This document shows positions 44,265-52,825 of a stretch of DNA of 64,000 bases, in pieces. The stretch is from JAWLAT01 sp041395325. GTDB taxonomy: Bacteria > Pseudomonadota > Gammaproteobacteria > Xanthomonadales > SZUA-5. The notes under the pieces were generated by a model, which saw nothing but the letters and a program-made list of their open reading frames with translations, ran no database searches and had not been told where the DNA came from. The position numbers were made by a program, and so were the translations under genes. The stretch is taken from contig JAWLAT010000005.1 in NCBI GenBank assembly GCA_041395325.1, positions 124,001-188,000 on the forward strand. Reading direction: 5' to 3'. Numbering within the stretch: the stretch's first letter is position 1; every line of letters begins with the position of its first letter.

Positions 44265-44447
44265 CAAGGGCTACACCGCTTGGGGACGTCCGCAGTATAG
44301 GCGCGCGTTCGTCATCAGGCGCTGACGAAAGCGGTGCGAAATGGGGTCACCGACGAATTCATAAGCATCAGTTTGTGAAACTCCGGTTAAACTGCCGCTC
44401 CACTCCACGCGTTCCAGCGCGCCATATCCGCACGACGAGGACTTTCC

Positions 44448-45365
44448 ATGGCTCAGCAGTATCCCCAGTTTCTGTGGCAGAACGGTCAGCTCAAGCCATG
44501 GGCAGACGGCACCACCCACGTGATGGCGCACGGCCTGCATTACGGTTCGAGCGTTTTTGAGGGCATCCGCGCCTACGACGTGGGCGACCGCGCTCAGATC
44601 CTGCGGCTGACCCAGCACCTGGAACGGCTGTACATGTCGGCCAAGATCTACGACATGAAGATCGACTACTCGATGCAGCAGTTGCGTGATGCCTGCTTCG
44701 AGGTCCTCAAGGCCAACGGGCTGAAATCGGCCTATCTGCGTCCGATCGTCTTTCGCGGGCTCGGCGCCTTTGGCCTGGCGGCCGACAATCCGGTCGAAGT
44801 GGCCATCGGTGCCTGGGAATGGGGTCCCTACCTGGGCAAGGCCGCGCTCACCGACGGCGTGTCGGCCTGCGTCTCCAGCTGGCGCCGCCTGGCCCCCAAC
44901 ACGATCCCGACGCTGGCCAAGGCCGGCGGCAATTATCTGTCCAGCATCCTGATCTCGCGCGAAGCGCGGGCCCGCGGCTGCCACGAGGGCATCGGTCTGG
45001 GGGTTGACGGCAACATCAGTGAGGGCGCTGGTGAGAATCTGTTCCTGCGCATCGACGGCAAGCTCTACACGCCGCCGATGACCGCCTCGATCCTGCTCGG
45101 CATCACCCGCGGCATGGCCATGGAACTGGCCCGCGAGGCCGGCTATGAGGTGATCGAGCAGGCGCTCCCGCGCGAGGCACTGTACATCGCCAGCGAGATC
45201 TTCATGACCGGCACGGCCGCCGAAATCACGCCGGTGGTGCAGGTCGATGGCCACCGTGTCGGCGATGGCAAGCCCGGCCCGGTGACCCAGGCCGTGCAGG
45301 AACGCTTCTTCGGGCTGGTCGAAGGCCGTCTGCCGGACAGTCGCGGCTGGTTGGAAGCCGAGTAG
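44448..45365 (+). CDS. ilvE: branched-chain amino acid aminotransferase
   Basis: PLP-dependent fold type IV transaminase, last step of Leu, Ile and Val synthesis. 305 residues. Signatures are MAHGLHYGSSVFEGIRAYDV (residues 25-44), SWRRLAPNTIPTLAKAGGNYLSSILI (Lys for PLP in LAKAGG), and EGAGENLFL and ALYIASEIFMTGTAAEITPV. Overall conservation is high. Divergent from ctpA across about 183 nt; no strong promoter could be assigned there, although a TTAAACT box occurs about 60 nt upstream. Confidence 0.95.
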   Translation: MAQQYPQFLWQNGQLKPWADGTTHVMAHGLHYGSSVFEGIRAYDVGDRAQILRLTQHLERLYMSAKIYDMKIDYSMQQLRDACFEVLKANGLKSAYLRPIVFRGLGAFGLAADNPVEVAIGAWEWGPYLGKAALTDGVSACVSSWRRLAPNTIPTLAKAGGNYLSSILISREARARGCHEGIGLGVDGNISEGAGENLFLRIDGKLYTPPMTASILLGITRGMAMELAREAGYEVIEQALPREALYIASEIFMTGTAAEITPVVQVDGHRVGDGKPGPVTQAVQERFFGLVEGRLPDSRGWLEAE

Positions 45366-45449
45366 GCAGCGCCGAGGGCCCGCACGCGAAGTTGGCCGCG
45401 AGGGCTCTTCGCCCGAGCAATGGGCTTTCGCGATGGTTCAGCCGGCGGG

Positions 45450-46364
45450 CTAGCGCAGCGCTTCGACCGCGTCGTTCCAGGCCAGACACAACCTCGCCGT
45501 CTGCTCGGGTCGATGGATGTGGACCGTCTGCCACTCGCCATGCTCATCGGTGGACTCGATGAGCGCACAGCCATGGCTGCCATCGTCGGTCGCGACGTGC
45601 AGATGAATGGCCGACGGATGGCAGATGATCAGCCTGGCAGGCCCGCATTCCACCACCTCGACAGCCGGGCCCGGCCAACCCGGCAGCAACAATGGTCCGA
45701 CCGCCAAGGTGTCCAGGCGCCATTCGCACTGGCGCCAGCACAGGCGCTGCAGCACCAGACCATCAATGGCCAGGCCAACCGCCTGACCATGGCGGTCAAG
45801 GCCGATGGACCAGGGAATCGAGCCGCCCTGCCAGCCCAAGGCGCATCGCAGCAGCCAGAATCCGCTCAGAACCGACCGATCGGTCAGCGCCTGCAGGTCG
45901 GTCCGCGAGCGTTGCATGGGAAAGCGCACCCGCAGCGCGCGCCGGCCCGCCGACGACCGCCACTGCCGCAGCAACCGGCCCTGGTCGGCCAGACACACTT
46001 CGCCCTCACTCAGATCGAGTTGCGGTGGGACTTCCTGCGACGCTGAGTCGAACGACGGTGAGATCCATTGCGCCACTTGCTCCAGTTCGCCGTCCGGTGC
46101 CAGCACGCACAACGCGGCATGCACGACGCCCACGGGCGGGTAGGCGCGACTGAGCAGGACCCGGTGCATGCCCGGCTGCACCGCCAGAGATGGCAGCAAA
46201 GCCGGCTCGATGGTGTCATCGAGATCGCTGGCATCGAACAGGCTCAACCGCCCCGATGGCAACGCCAGCCGCCCGACCTCGCTCACCCGCACCTCGAAGG
46301 TGACCGCATCGTCCGGATTGACGAAGCGGTGACCGTTGGTGAAGGCACGCCGATAGTCGATCAT
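45450..46364 (-). CDS. DUF4241-like protein
   Basis: 304 residues from the ATG at 46364. The N-terminal half has VSEVGRLALPSGRLSLFDASDLD, then a VQPGMHRVLLSRAY segment and VVHAALCVLAP, a pattern resembling DUF4241 (a beta-rich family whose members usually read LPSGRIVACDP). The C-terminal half is beta-rich with several Trp and Cys. No signal peptide. Function unknown. The start overlaps the stop of the membrane protein gene by ATGA, so it is the last gene of the transporter unit. Confidence 0.6.
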   Translation of the reverse strand: MIDYRRAFTNGHRFVNPDDAVTFEVRVSEVGRLALPSGRLSLFDASDLDDTIEPALLPSLAVQPGMHRVLLSRAYPPVGVVHAALCVLAPDGELEQVAQWISPSFDSASQEVPPQLDLSEGEVCLADQGRLLRQWRSSAGRRALRVRFPMQRSRTDLQALTDRSVLSGFWLLRCALGWQGGSIPWSIGLDRHGQAVGLAIDGLVLQRLCWRQCEWRLDTLAVGPLLLPGWPGPAVEVVECGPARLIICHPSAIHLHVATDDGSHGCALIESTDEHGEWQTVHIHRPEQTARLCLAWNDAVEALR

Positions 46365-47299
46365 CGCTGGTGCGGTTCCGCCCGGCCAGTTGTCGCTCGG
46401 CTCGATCGCTGGAAGCGTCGGCCCAGCCACCACAAACCCAGCAGCAGCGGCGGAACGCCGTTCGCGGCAAGCAGCAGCCAGACCAGCTGCATCCAGCCCG
46501 CTCGACGCTCGGCTGCCGGATCAGCCACGGCCGCGTACAAGCGAGGCGTGCAGCCACGCTCGGCGTCGGTCAGACCGCCCACCGCGTCGCGATAGCGGGT
46601 GCGCTGGCGCTGCAGCGAACGCCCACCACCGTGGGCCGTCAGTGCATCGAGCAGCCAGCGGGGCTCGGTGGATTCCAGCCTGGCGAGTTCGTCCCGCAAC
46701 CAGCGCTGGTGCAGAGATTGATTGGCCGTCGTGGATGGATAGTCGGGAATCAGCTGCGCCAGCCAGACGCAGCTGCGATCGGGGTCCGCGGGATCGACGT
46801 TGTCGGCGACCTGCAAGGGGACGACCAGCAGGCGCCATCGCTCGCGCACCCACAGCCGACTGGCATCCTGATACTCGTCCACCCAGGCCAGACTGCGACT
46901 CGCGCCGGGCTTGGGCCTCAGCCCGTGCACCTCGAAGTACGCGGGAATCTGCGGCGCCTCGCGCAGCGCGAGCAGATCGGCGCTGCGCTCGACGCCGGCC
47001 AGTTGCTTCTGCAAGGCACGACCCGCCAGCCAGCTGCCCCCGATGCCGCAGATGACCAGTCCCAGGGCAAGCAGCATCACGTAGCCCACGGTGGCGTCGA
47101 ACTCGCGTGGCTCACCGGATCGCTGCCGGATCAGCCGCCCCCAGAGCATCGGCAACAACAGCAGCATCACGCCCGACAGGGGCACGGCCAAGGCCAGACC
47201 GGCATCCGGCCCGCTCACCAGGGAGATCAGCAGCGCCAGCGCGTTATAGAGCAGATGGGCGAGCGCGATCTCCGCCGGTGCCCGGCGCCCTGCCCTCAC
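46361..47299 (-). CDS. membrane protein of unknown function
   Basis: 312 residues from a GTG at 47299 that overlaps the transporter stop (GTGA). Three hydrophobic helices lie at about 12-35, 38-57 and 75-100, then an extracytoplasmic or cytoplasmic domain of about 150 residues (SLAWVDEYQDASRLWVRERWRLLVVPLQVADN). A last helix (MQLVWLLLAANGVPPLLLGLWWL) lies near residue 280. I do not recognise the family. Sandwiched by overlaps between a sodium/anion transporter and a DUF4241-like gene. Confidence 0.65.
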   Translation of the reverse strand: MRAGRRAPAEIALAHLLYNALALLISLVSGPDAGLALAVPLSGVMLLLLPMLWGRLIRQRSGEPREFDATVGYVMLLALGLVICGIGGSWLAGRALQKQLAGVERSADLLALREAPQIPAYFEVHGLRPKPGASRSLAWVDEYQDASRLWVRERWRLLVVPLQVADNVDPADPDRSCVWLAQLIPDYPSTTANQSLHQRWLRDELARLESTEPRWLLDALTAHGGGRSLQRQRTRYRDAVGGLTDAERGCTPRLYAAVADPAAERRAGWMQLVWLLLAANGVPPLLLGLWWLGRRFQRSSRATTGRAEPHQR

Positions 47300-49092
47300 A
47301 ATGGCCAGATCAGCGGAATGCAAACCGTGGCCAGAATCCACAATGCCACGTTCAGTGGCAGACCGATGGTGACGAAGTCTCGGAAGCGATAGCCGCCGGT
47401 GTTGTAGACCATCGTGTTGGTCTGATAGCCCAATGGCGTGGAAAAGGCGGTGGAGGCGGCGAACATCACGGCCAGCAGGAAGGGCAGCGGATCGGAGTCG
47501 ACGGTGCGCGCGGTCGAAATGGCGATCGGGGCCATCAACACGGCGGCGGCGTTGTTCGACATGAACTCGGTCAGCACCGCGGTCAGCAGGTAGATCGCAC
47601 TGAGTGTCGCCAGCGCGCCCAATGGCGAGACCTGACCGATCACATTGTCGGCGATCCAGCGGGCCAGCCCGGTGTCCTGCATGGCCGTGCCCAGCGGAAT
47701 CATGCAGGCCAGCAGCAGGATCACCCGCCAGTCGACCGCCTGATAGGCCTCGTCGGCGCGCATGCAGCGGGTGAAAATCATCGCCATCACGCCCAGCAGC
47801 GCGGTGAGCACGATCGGCAGCACCTTGAAGGCAGCCAGACCCACCACGCCGAGCATGATGGCCAGCGCGATGCGGGCGCGGCGGGGACTACGCAGCCGCT
47901 CGCCGCGCTCGAGCACAATCAGCTCCGGGCTGCTGCGCAGACTGCCCAGGTGGTCGCGTTCGACCAGCACCAGCAGCGCGTCGCCATAGGACAGTTCCAC
48001 ATCCTTGAGCTTGTCGCGCAGCGTCTCGCCGCGACGGCGGATCGCCAGCACAACGGCGTGGTGCTGCGCATGGAAATTGAGCGAATCCAATGTTTCGCCG
48101 GCGAAGCGCGAGCCCGGTGCGATCAACGCTTCGACCAGATGAATGTTGTCGCCGGTCAGCTGCTTGTCGTTGAGGGCGAATTGCGGCGCGATGATCAGCC
48201 CGAAGCGCTCACGGAAGCTCATCAGGTCAGCCAGTTCGCCATTGACCAGCAGAATGTCGTCGGCGCGGACCGTCACATCCAGCGGCGAGAACAGCTTGTT
48301 CTCATCGCGGATCACTTCGAGCACGCGTATGCCGTATTCGCTCTCCCATTCCTGCATGCGGATGCGCTTGCCCACCAACGCACTGCCTGAGGTCACCGCC
48401 AGTTCGGAGATGTAGTCACCGAGGCTGTAGTTTTCGGTCAGATCGGCACCGCGACGGGCAGGCAATAGCCAGGGGCTGAGCACCAGCAGGTAGATCGCGC
48501 CGAAGGCGAACACGATCAGGCCATAGGGCGTGGGTGCGAACACCCCCAGTTGTCCGACGCCGGCGCTGACGGCCACCGAGGCGACCAGCAGGTTGGTCGA
48601 GGTGCCGAGCAGGGTGCAAACGCCGCCCAGCTGACTGGCGTAGGACAATGGAATCAATAGTTTGGAAGGCGACAGCTGATTGGCATTGGCCGCCGCCAGC
48701 ACCAGCGGGATGAATACCGCCACCGCCGCCGTGTTGTTGACGAAGGCGCTGACGAAACCCGATACCACCACCACCATCAGCAGCAAGCGGGTGGGCGTGG
48801 TGCCATAGCGCACCATCCAGCGCGCCAGCGTGCTCAGGGCGCCGCTGCGCTGCAGCCCCTCGGACAGCGCAAACATCGCCGCGACCGTGATTACTGCCTC
48901 GTTGGCGAAGCCGGCAAAGCCCTGCTGCGGCTCCAGTACGCCACCGACCAGCAATACGATCAGCGCCGACAGCGCCACCCCTTCGACCGGGAAGCGTTCG
49001 GTGGCAAATGCCACGATGGCGGCCGCGACGACCACCAGAACCAGAATCGCCTCGAAGCCCACGCAGAAACCCGAAGAGGGGTGGACCGGCAT
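47296..49092 (-). CDS. SLC13/DASS-type anion transporter with two TrkA_C domains
   Basis: About 598 residues (start ATG 49092; a GTG at 49062 is also possible). Two transmembrane halves carry the CitMHS/SLC13 motifs NNTAAVAVFIPLVLA and SNNAAAVLMAPIAIS, and GTSTNLLV. Between them lie two TrkA_C (RCK_C) regulatory domains at about 195-360 (VRADDILLVNGELADLM, LSYGDALLVLVERDHL). Members transport sulfate, dicarboxylates or other anions with Na+; the substrate here is not readable. It heads a three-gene overlapping unit. Confidence 0.88.
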   Translation of the reverse strand: MPVHPSSGFCVGFEAILVLVVVAAAIVAFATERFPVEGVALSALIVLLVGGVLEPQQGFAGFANEAVITVAAMFALSEGLQRSGALSTLARWMVRYGTTPTRLLLMVVVVSGFVSAFVNNTAAVAVFIPLVLAAANANQLSPSKLLIPLSYASQLGGVCTLLGTSTNLLVASVAVSAGVGQLGVFAPTPYGLIVFAFGAIYLLVLSPWLLPARRGADLTENYSLGDYISELAVTSGSALVGKRIRMQEWESEYGIRVLEVIRDENKLFSPLDVTVRADDILLVNGELADLMSFRERFGLIIAPQFALNDKQLTGDNIHLVEALIAPGSRFAGETLDSLNFHAQHHAVVLAIRRRGETLRDKLKDVELSYGDALLVLVERDHLGSLRSSPELIVLERGERLRSPRRARIALAIMLGVVGLAAFKVLPIVLTALLGVMAMIFTRCMRADEAYQAVDWRVILLLACMIPLGTAMQDTGLARWIADNVIGQVSPLGALATLSAIYLLTAVLTEFMSNNAAAVLMAPIAISTARTVDSDPLPFLLAVMFAASTAFSTPLGYQTNTMVYNTGGYRFRDFVTIGLPLNVALWILATVCIPLIWPL

Positions 49093-49228
49093 TCTAGCCC
49101 GGAACCCGGAGTGCTCTGGACCCGGACCCGCGTCCAGGCATCCAGCTGCAGCCCACCGCGACGGCATGAGTCATGACGCGGCGTCATTGGCGAAGTCGGC
49201 TCGCTCGCTGCGCAGATGCCGTGCTTCT

Positions 49229-49303
49229 CCTGGGAGCGCCGACGTCCCCGTCGGCCCGGACCCGCCAGGCACGTTCGCCGACGAGGACGTCGGCGGTCCC
49301 AGG
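49229..49303. repeat. inverted-repeat element, copy 1
   Basis: Arms 49229-49255 and 49277-49303 are complementary at 25 of 27 positions with a 21-nt centre. Each arm contains the near-palindrome GCCGACGTC. A diverged second copy lies at 51822-51944. Confidence 0.8.
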
Positions 49304-49417
49304 TTGGCATCGATGCCATGGTGAGCATCGGCGCAGCCTTGTGCAGGCGCTGCCTCCAGGATGTCGTCCTAGGGCCTTCAAAGACCCCAACCACCCGATC
49401 CGCCAGGCTCACCAAGC

Positions 49418-49441
49418 GTAGGAGCGAGCCCTGCTCGCGAC
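49418..49441. repeat. GTAG-headed REP sequence
   Basis: GTAGGAGCGAGCCCTGCTCGCGAC: a GTAG head followed by a GCGAG/CTCGC hairpin. This is the form of REP elements known in Stenotrophomonas and related bacteria. Confidence 0.7.
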
Positions 49442-49639
49442 ACGAGACGCACCAGCGGGCCTCGAGGCCACCCATTGCAGTTCAACGCGTCGCCCCCTGG
49501 GCCCATGGTTGAACCGCGCTCCCTGCGCACCAATTGACCGCCAACCCACCACACCCCTGCAGCGACCGTTGCACCCGGGCCGCAAGCAGGCGACTCTGAG
49601 ACCGGTCCTCCAGACCACCCGCCTGCCAGGAGCCACCGC

Positions 49640-51784
49640 ATGAGCCGATCCACCCAACGTTGGCTGCTGCTGGCCGTGGTCGCGGCGGCCATCGTCGCCT
49701 TCTTCGCCTTCGGCGGGCGCGAGTATCTGCGGCTGGAGACGCTGCGCGAACAGGTGGCCGGCCTGCAGCAACTCGCCAGCGAACGGTTGTGGCTGGTGGC
49801 GGCGATATTCTTCGGCGTCTATGTGCTGGTGACCGCACTGTCGCTACCCGGCGCCGCCGTGCTGACGCTGGCCGCCGGGGCGATCTTCGGCCTGTGGATC
49901 GGCCTGTTGCTGGCCTCCTTTGCCAGCACCATCGGCGCCACGCTGGCCTTTCTGCTCAGCCGCTTCCTGTTCCGCGACAGCGTCAAGTCCCGCTTTGGCC
50001 AGCGACTGAAGGCCATCGATGCCGGATTGCAGCGCGACGGTGCCTTCTATCTGTTCGGCCTGCGACTGGTGCCCGTCTTCCCCTTCTTCGTCATCAACCT
50101 GGTCATGGGCCTGACCGCGATGCGGGTGCTGAGCTTTGCCTGGGTCAGTCAGCTGGGCATGTTGCCGGGCACCTTCGTCTACGTGAATGCCGGCCGCGAA
50201 CTGGGCCAGCTCGAGAGCCTGGCGGGCATCCTCTCACCGGGGCTGCTCGGCGCCTTCGTGCTGCTCGGCCTGCTGCCGCTGCTGGCGCGCAAGCTGCTGG
50301 ACTGGCTGCGCGCGCGACGGGTCTATCGCGGTTTCCGCAAGCCGGCCCGCTTTGACTACAACCTGCTGGTCATCGGTGCCGGTTCGGCCGGTCTGGTCAC
50401 GGCCTACATTGCCGCGGCAGTCAAGGCCAAGGTCGGGCTGATCGAGCGCCACCAGATGGGAGGGGACTGCCTCAACACCGGTTGTGTACCCAGCAAGGCA
50501 CTGATTCGTAGCGCCCGGCTGGCCCAGCAGATGCGCCACGCCAGCGAGTATGGTCTGCGCGACACCGATCCCGGGGTGGATTTCGCGGCAGTGATGGACC
50601 GCGTCCAGAACGTCGTGCAGCAGGTCGAACCGCACGATTCGGTGGAGCGCTACACCGCGCTGGGGGTGGAGTGCATCGAAGGCGAAGCGCAGCTGGTGTC
50701 ACCGTGGGAGGTCGAGGTCGGCGGTCGGCGGTTGAGTGCGCGGGCCATCGTCATCGCCACCGGCGCCCGACCGCTGGTGCCGCCACTGCCGGGTCTGAGC
50801 GAGGACAACCATCTGACCAGCGACACGGTCTGGACGCTGCGCGAGTGTCCGCAGCGATTGCTGGTGGTCGGCGGTGGACCGATCGGCTGCGAGCTGGCGC
50901 AGGCCTTCGCCGCGTTGGGCAGTCAGGTCAGCGTGATCGAAGCCGCTGATCGGCTGCTGGGCAAGGAAGAGCCGGCCGCCGGCGAGGCCGTGCTGGCCAG
51001 CCTGCGCCAGGCCGGTGTCGATGTCCGCCTCGGCCACAAGGCGTTGCGAGTGGAAGGCCAGCCCGCGCAATGGCAACTGTGTTGCGGCAGCGATGAGGGC
51101 GAAGTCGCCCTGCCCTACGACCGTCTGCTGCTGGCGCTGGGGCGTCGCCCGAACACCGCCAATCTGGGGCTGGAGGCACTGGGCATACGCATCGCCGAGC
51201 GCGGCGGCACGATCGAGCACGATCCGTGGCTGCGCACCAACCTGCCGAACATCTATGTCTGCGGCGACGTCGCCGGCCCCTATCAGTTCACGCACGTCAG
51301 CGCACATCAGGCCTGGTATGCCGCCGTCAATGGTCTGCTCGCCCCCTGGTGGAGCTACCAGGCCGACTATCGCGTCATCCCACGGGTGACCTTCACCGAG
51401 CCGGAAGTGGCCAGCGTCGGCCTCACCGTGGCCGAGGCCGCCGAACAGGACATCGCAGTGGAAGTGACCCGCTACGGGCTGGACGATCTGGACCGCGCGA
51501 TCGCCGATGGCCAGGCCGAAGGCTTCGTGCAGGTGCTGACGCCGCCGGGCAAGGATCAGATTCTGGGTGTGACCATCGTCGGCGCCCACGCCGGCGAGCT
51601 GCTGGCCGAGTTCACGCTGGCGATGCGCTGGAAGCTGGGCCTGAACAAGCTGCTGGGCACGATTCACCCCTATCCGACCTGGTCCGAGAGCGCCAAGTAC
51701 GCCGCTGGCGTCTGGAAGAAGGCCCATGCGCCCGAAGGTCTGCTGCGCTGGGTCGAGCGCTTCCACGCCTGGCGACGGGGCTGA
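49640..51784 (+). CDS. TVP38/VTT membrane domain fused to FAD-dependent disulfide oxidoreductase
   Basis: 714 residues in two parts. Residues 1-225 are a TVP38/TMEM64 (VTT/DedA-like) membrane domain with several helices and the FRDSVKSRFG / GAFYLFGLRLVPVFPFFVINLVMG motif. Residues about 235-710 are a class I pyridine nucleotide-disulfide oxidoreductase like mercuric reductase. It has VIGAGSAGLVTAYIAA, the redox pair Cys277 and Cys282 in GGDCLNTGCVPSK, VVGGGPIGCELAQAFA for NAD(P)H and VCGDVAGPYQFTHVSAHQAW. The dimerisation domain ends HPYPTWSESAKYAAG. No heavy-metal-binding N-domain. Both parts are intact. The substrate is unknown; a membrane-linked electron transfer role is inference. Confidence 0.88.
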   Translation: MSRSTQRWLLLAVVAAAIVAFFAFGGREYLRLETLREQVAGLQQLASERLWLVAAIFFGVYVLVTALSLPGAAVLTLAAGAIFGLWIGLLLASFASTIGATLAFLLSRFLFRDSVKSRFGQRLKAIDAGLQRDGAFYLFGLRLVPVFPFFVINLVMGLTAMRVLSFAWVSQLGMLPGTFVYVNAGRELGQLESLAGILSPGLLGAFVLLGLLPLLARKLLDWLRARRVYRGFRKPARFDYNLLVIGAGSAGLVTAYIAAAVKAKVGLIERHQMGGDCLNTGCVPSKALIRSARLAQQMRHASEYGLRDTDPGVDFAAVMDRVQNVVQQVEPHDSVERYTALGVECIEGEAQLVSPWEVEVGGRRLSARAIVIATGARPLVPPLPGLSEDNHLTSDTVWTLRECPQRLLVVGGGPIGCELAQAFAALGSQVSVIEAADRLLGKEEPAAGEAVLASLRQAGVDVRLGHKALRVEGQPAQWQLCCGSDEGEVALPYDRLLLALGRRPNTANLGLEALGIRIAERGGTIEHDPWLRTNLPNIYVCGDVAGPYQFTHVSAHQAWYAAVNGLLAPWWSYQADYRVIPRVTFTEPEVASVGLTVAEAAEQDIAVEVTRYGLDDLDRAIADGQAEGFVQVLTPPGKDQILGVTIVGAHAGELLAEFTLAMRWKLGLNKLLGTIHPYPTWSESAKYAAGVWKKAHAPEGLLRWVERFHAWRRG

Positions 51785-52079
51785 GGACCAGGGCTGCGCC
51801 TGCAGCGGATCGGGCTGCCCACCTGGGACCGCCGACGTCCTTGTCGGTGAATGAGACTGGCGAATCCGAGAACCGGCCCGTAAGCGCCTCGACTGCGTCC
51901 TGCTGGTTGAAAAGACTGCCGACGGGGACGTCGGCGGTCCCGGGAAAAGCGTCGTCACCCGGTGACTTTGAGCCTGCGGACAAAGCGTTGGCACCCCTGG
52001 CGCATTGATGTCCGATTCCCGCCAGTCGCATCCGCCTGGCGGGGTTAGGATGGCGGCGCCGTCACCGCCATCTACACCC
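51785..52079. other. 295-bp intergenic region carrying repeat copy 2
   Basis: No coding support. It is mostly occupied by the second inverted-repeat element (51822-51944). The last 60 bp form the ogt leader. Confidence 0.6.
51822..51944. repeat. inverted-repeat element, copy 2
   Basis: Arms 51822-51847 and 51919-51944 are complementary at nearly all positions and match the arms of the copy at 49229-49303, but the centre is 71 nt and unrelated. The two copies bracket the VTT-reductase gene. Confidence 0.78.
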
Positions 52080-52607
52080 ATGTCCGAGACCTTTCTGCGC
52101 AGCACCATCGACAGTCCACTGGGGCCCGTGCTGCTGCTGGAGGATGCCCGGGGCCAGGTCTGCTGGCTGGACTGGCTTGAGGCCGTTGATCGCTTCAAGC
52201 GTCTGTGGCCACGCCATGCCGGCGCAGACTGGGCGCTGGCACCCGCCACCGACAGCGCCGCTGCCACCGCGCTGACACACTATTTCGCCGGCAAACCCGA
52301 CGCGCTCGCCGCGCTGCCGGTGCGGACGGCTGGTACCGCCTTTCAGCGCGAAGTCTGGAGCGCCTTGCGCCAGATTCCCCGCGGTGAAACCCGCAGCTAT
52401 GCGCAGCTGGCCACCACGATCGGCCGACCCAGCGCCGTCCGTGCCGTCGCCGCCGCCAATGGCACCAACCCCATCAGCCTGATCGTTCCCTGCCACCGCG
52501 TCATCGGCAGCGATGGTTCATTGACCGGCTATGCCGGCGGGCTGACGCGCAAGGGGTGGTTGTTACGGCACGAGGCGGCGACGGCAGCGGCGGGGGGACG
52601 GGCGTGA
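52080..52607 (+). CDS. ogt: methylated-DNA--protein-cysteine methyltransferase
   Basis: Suicide repair protein that takes alkyl groups from O6-alkylguanine and O4-alkylthymine. 175 residues. The N-terminal domain starts TFLRSTIDSPLGPVLLLEDARG; the helix-turn-helix is AFQREVWSALRQIPRGETRSYAQLA; the acceptor Cys138 lies in VPCHRVIG, followed by SLTGYAGGLTRKGWLLRHE. It is followed 218 nt on by the AdaA-AlkA fusion gene. Ogt here would supply the methyltransferase activity that the fusion lacks. Confidence 0.95.
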   Translation: MSETFLRSTIDSPLGPVLLLEDARGQVCWLDWLEAVDRFKRLWPRHAGADWALAPATDSAAATALTHYFAGKPDALAALPVRTAGTAFQREVWSALRQIPRGETRSYAQLATTIGRPSAVRAVAAANGTNPISLIVPCHRVIGSDGSLTGYAGGLTRKGWLLRHEAATAAAGGRA

Positions 52608-52625
52608 TCCGGCGGTTGGTGGGTG

Positions 52626-52653
52626 AGGGCCCAGGGCACAGGGCCCAGGGCCC
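52626..52653. repeat. 7-bp tandem repeat (AGGGCCC), 4 copies
   Basis: AGGGCCC, AGGGCAC, AGGGCCC, AGGGCCC in a row, 19 nt after the ogt stop. This is the same heptamer family as at 52760-52815 and 54320-54390 (opposite orientation). Confidence 0.85.
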
Positions 52654-52759
52654 AGTGGGCTGCGGCTTCATCGCATTGTTGGTGGTCGATCCGCCACCCG
52701 AACTCAGTCGCATCGCGACCCGCGAAACGCGTGGGCATGTCGTAGCCGCCGCCTTGTCT

Positions 52760-52815
52760 GGGCCCTGGGCCCTCGGCCCTATGCCCTGGGCCCTTGGCCC
52801 TGGGCCCTGAGCCCT
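52760..52815. repeat. 7-bp tandem repeat (GGGCCCT), 8 copies
   Basis: Eight consecutive heptamers of the form NNGCCCT/GGGCCCT, ending 10 nt before the start of the AdaA-AlkA gene. They are inverted relative to the 52626 cluster, with about 106 nt between, so a long cruciform could form. Confidence 0.88.
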
Positions 52816-52825
52816 GAAACTGGCC

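Larger units (their letters stand above)
49093..49639. other. 547-bp intergenic region with repeat elements
   Basis: No gene is supported here. It holds an inverted-repeat element (49229-49303) and a GTAG-headed REP (49418-49441). The remainder shows short frames without family resemblance. Any promoter for the transporter or the VTT fusion gene must be here, but none is clear. Confidence 0.6.

Noticed and set aside
50699..52267. Minus-strand frame of 522 codons opposite the VTT-reductase and ogt
   Set aside because: It crosses two genes and the repeat copy and has no domain signal.
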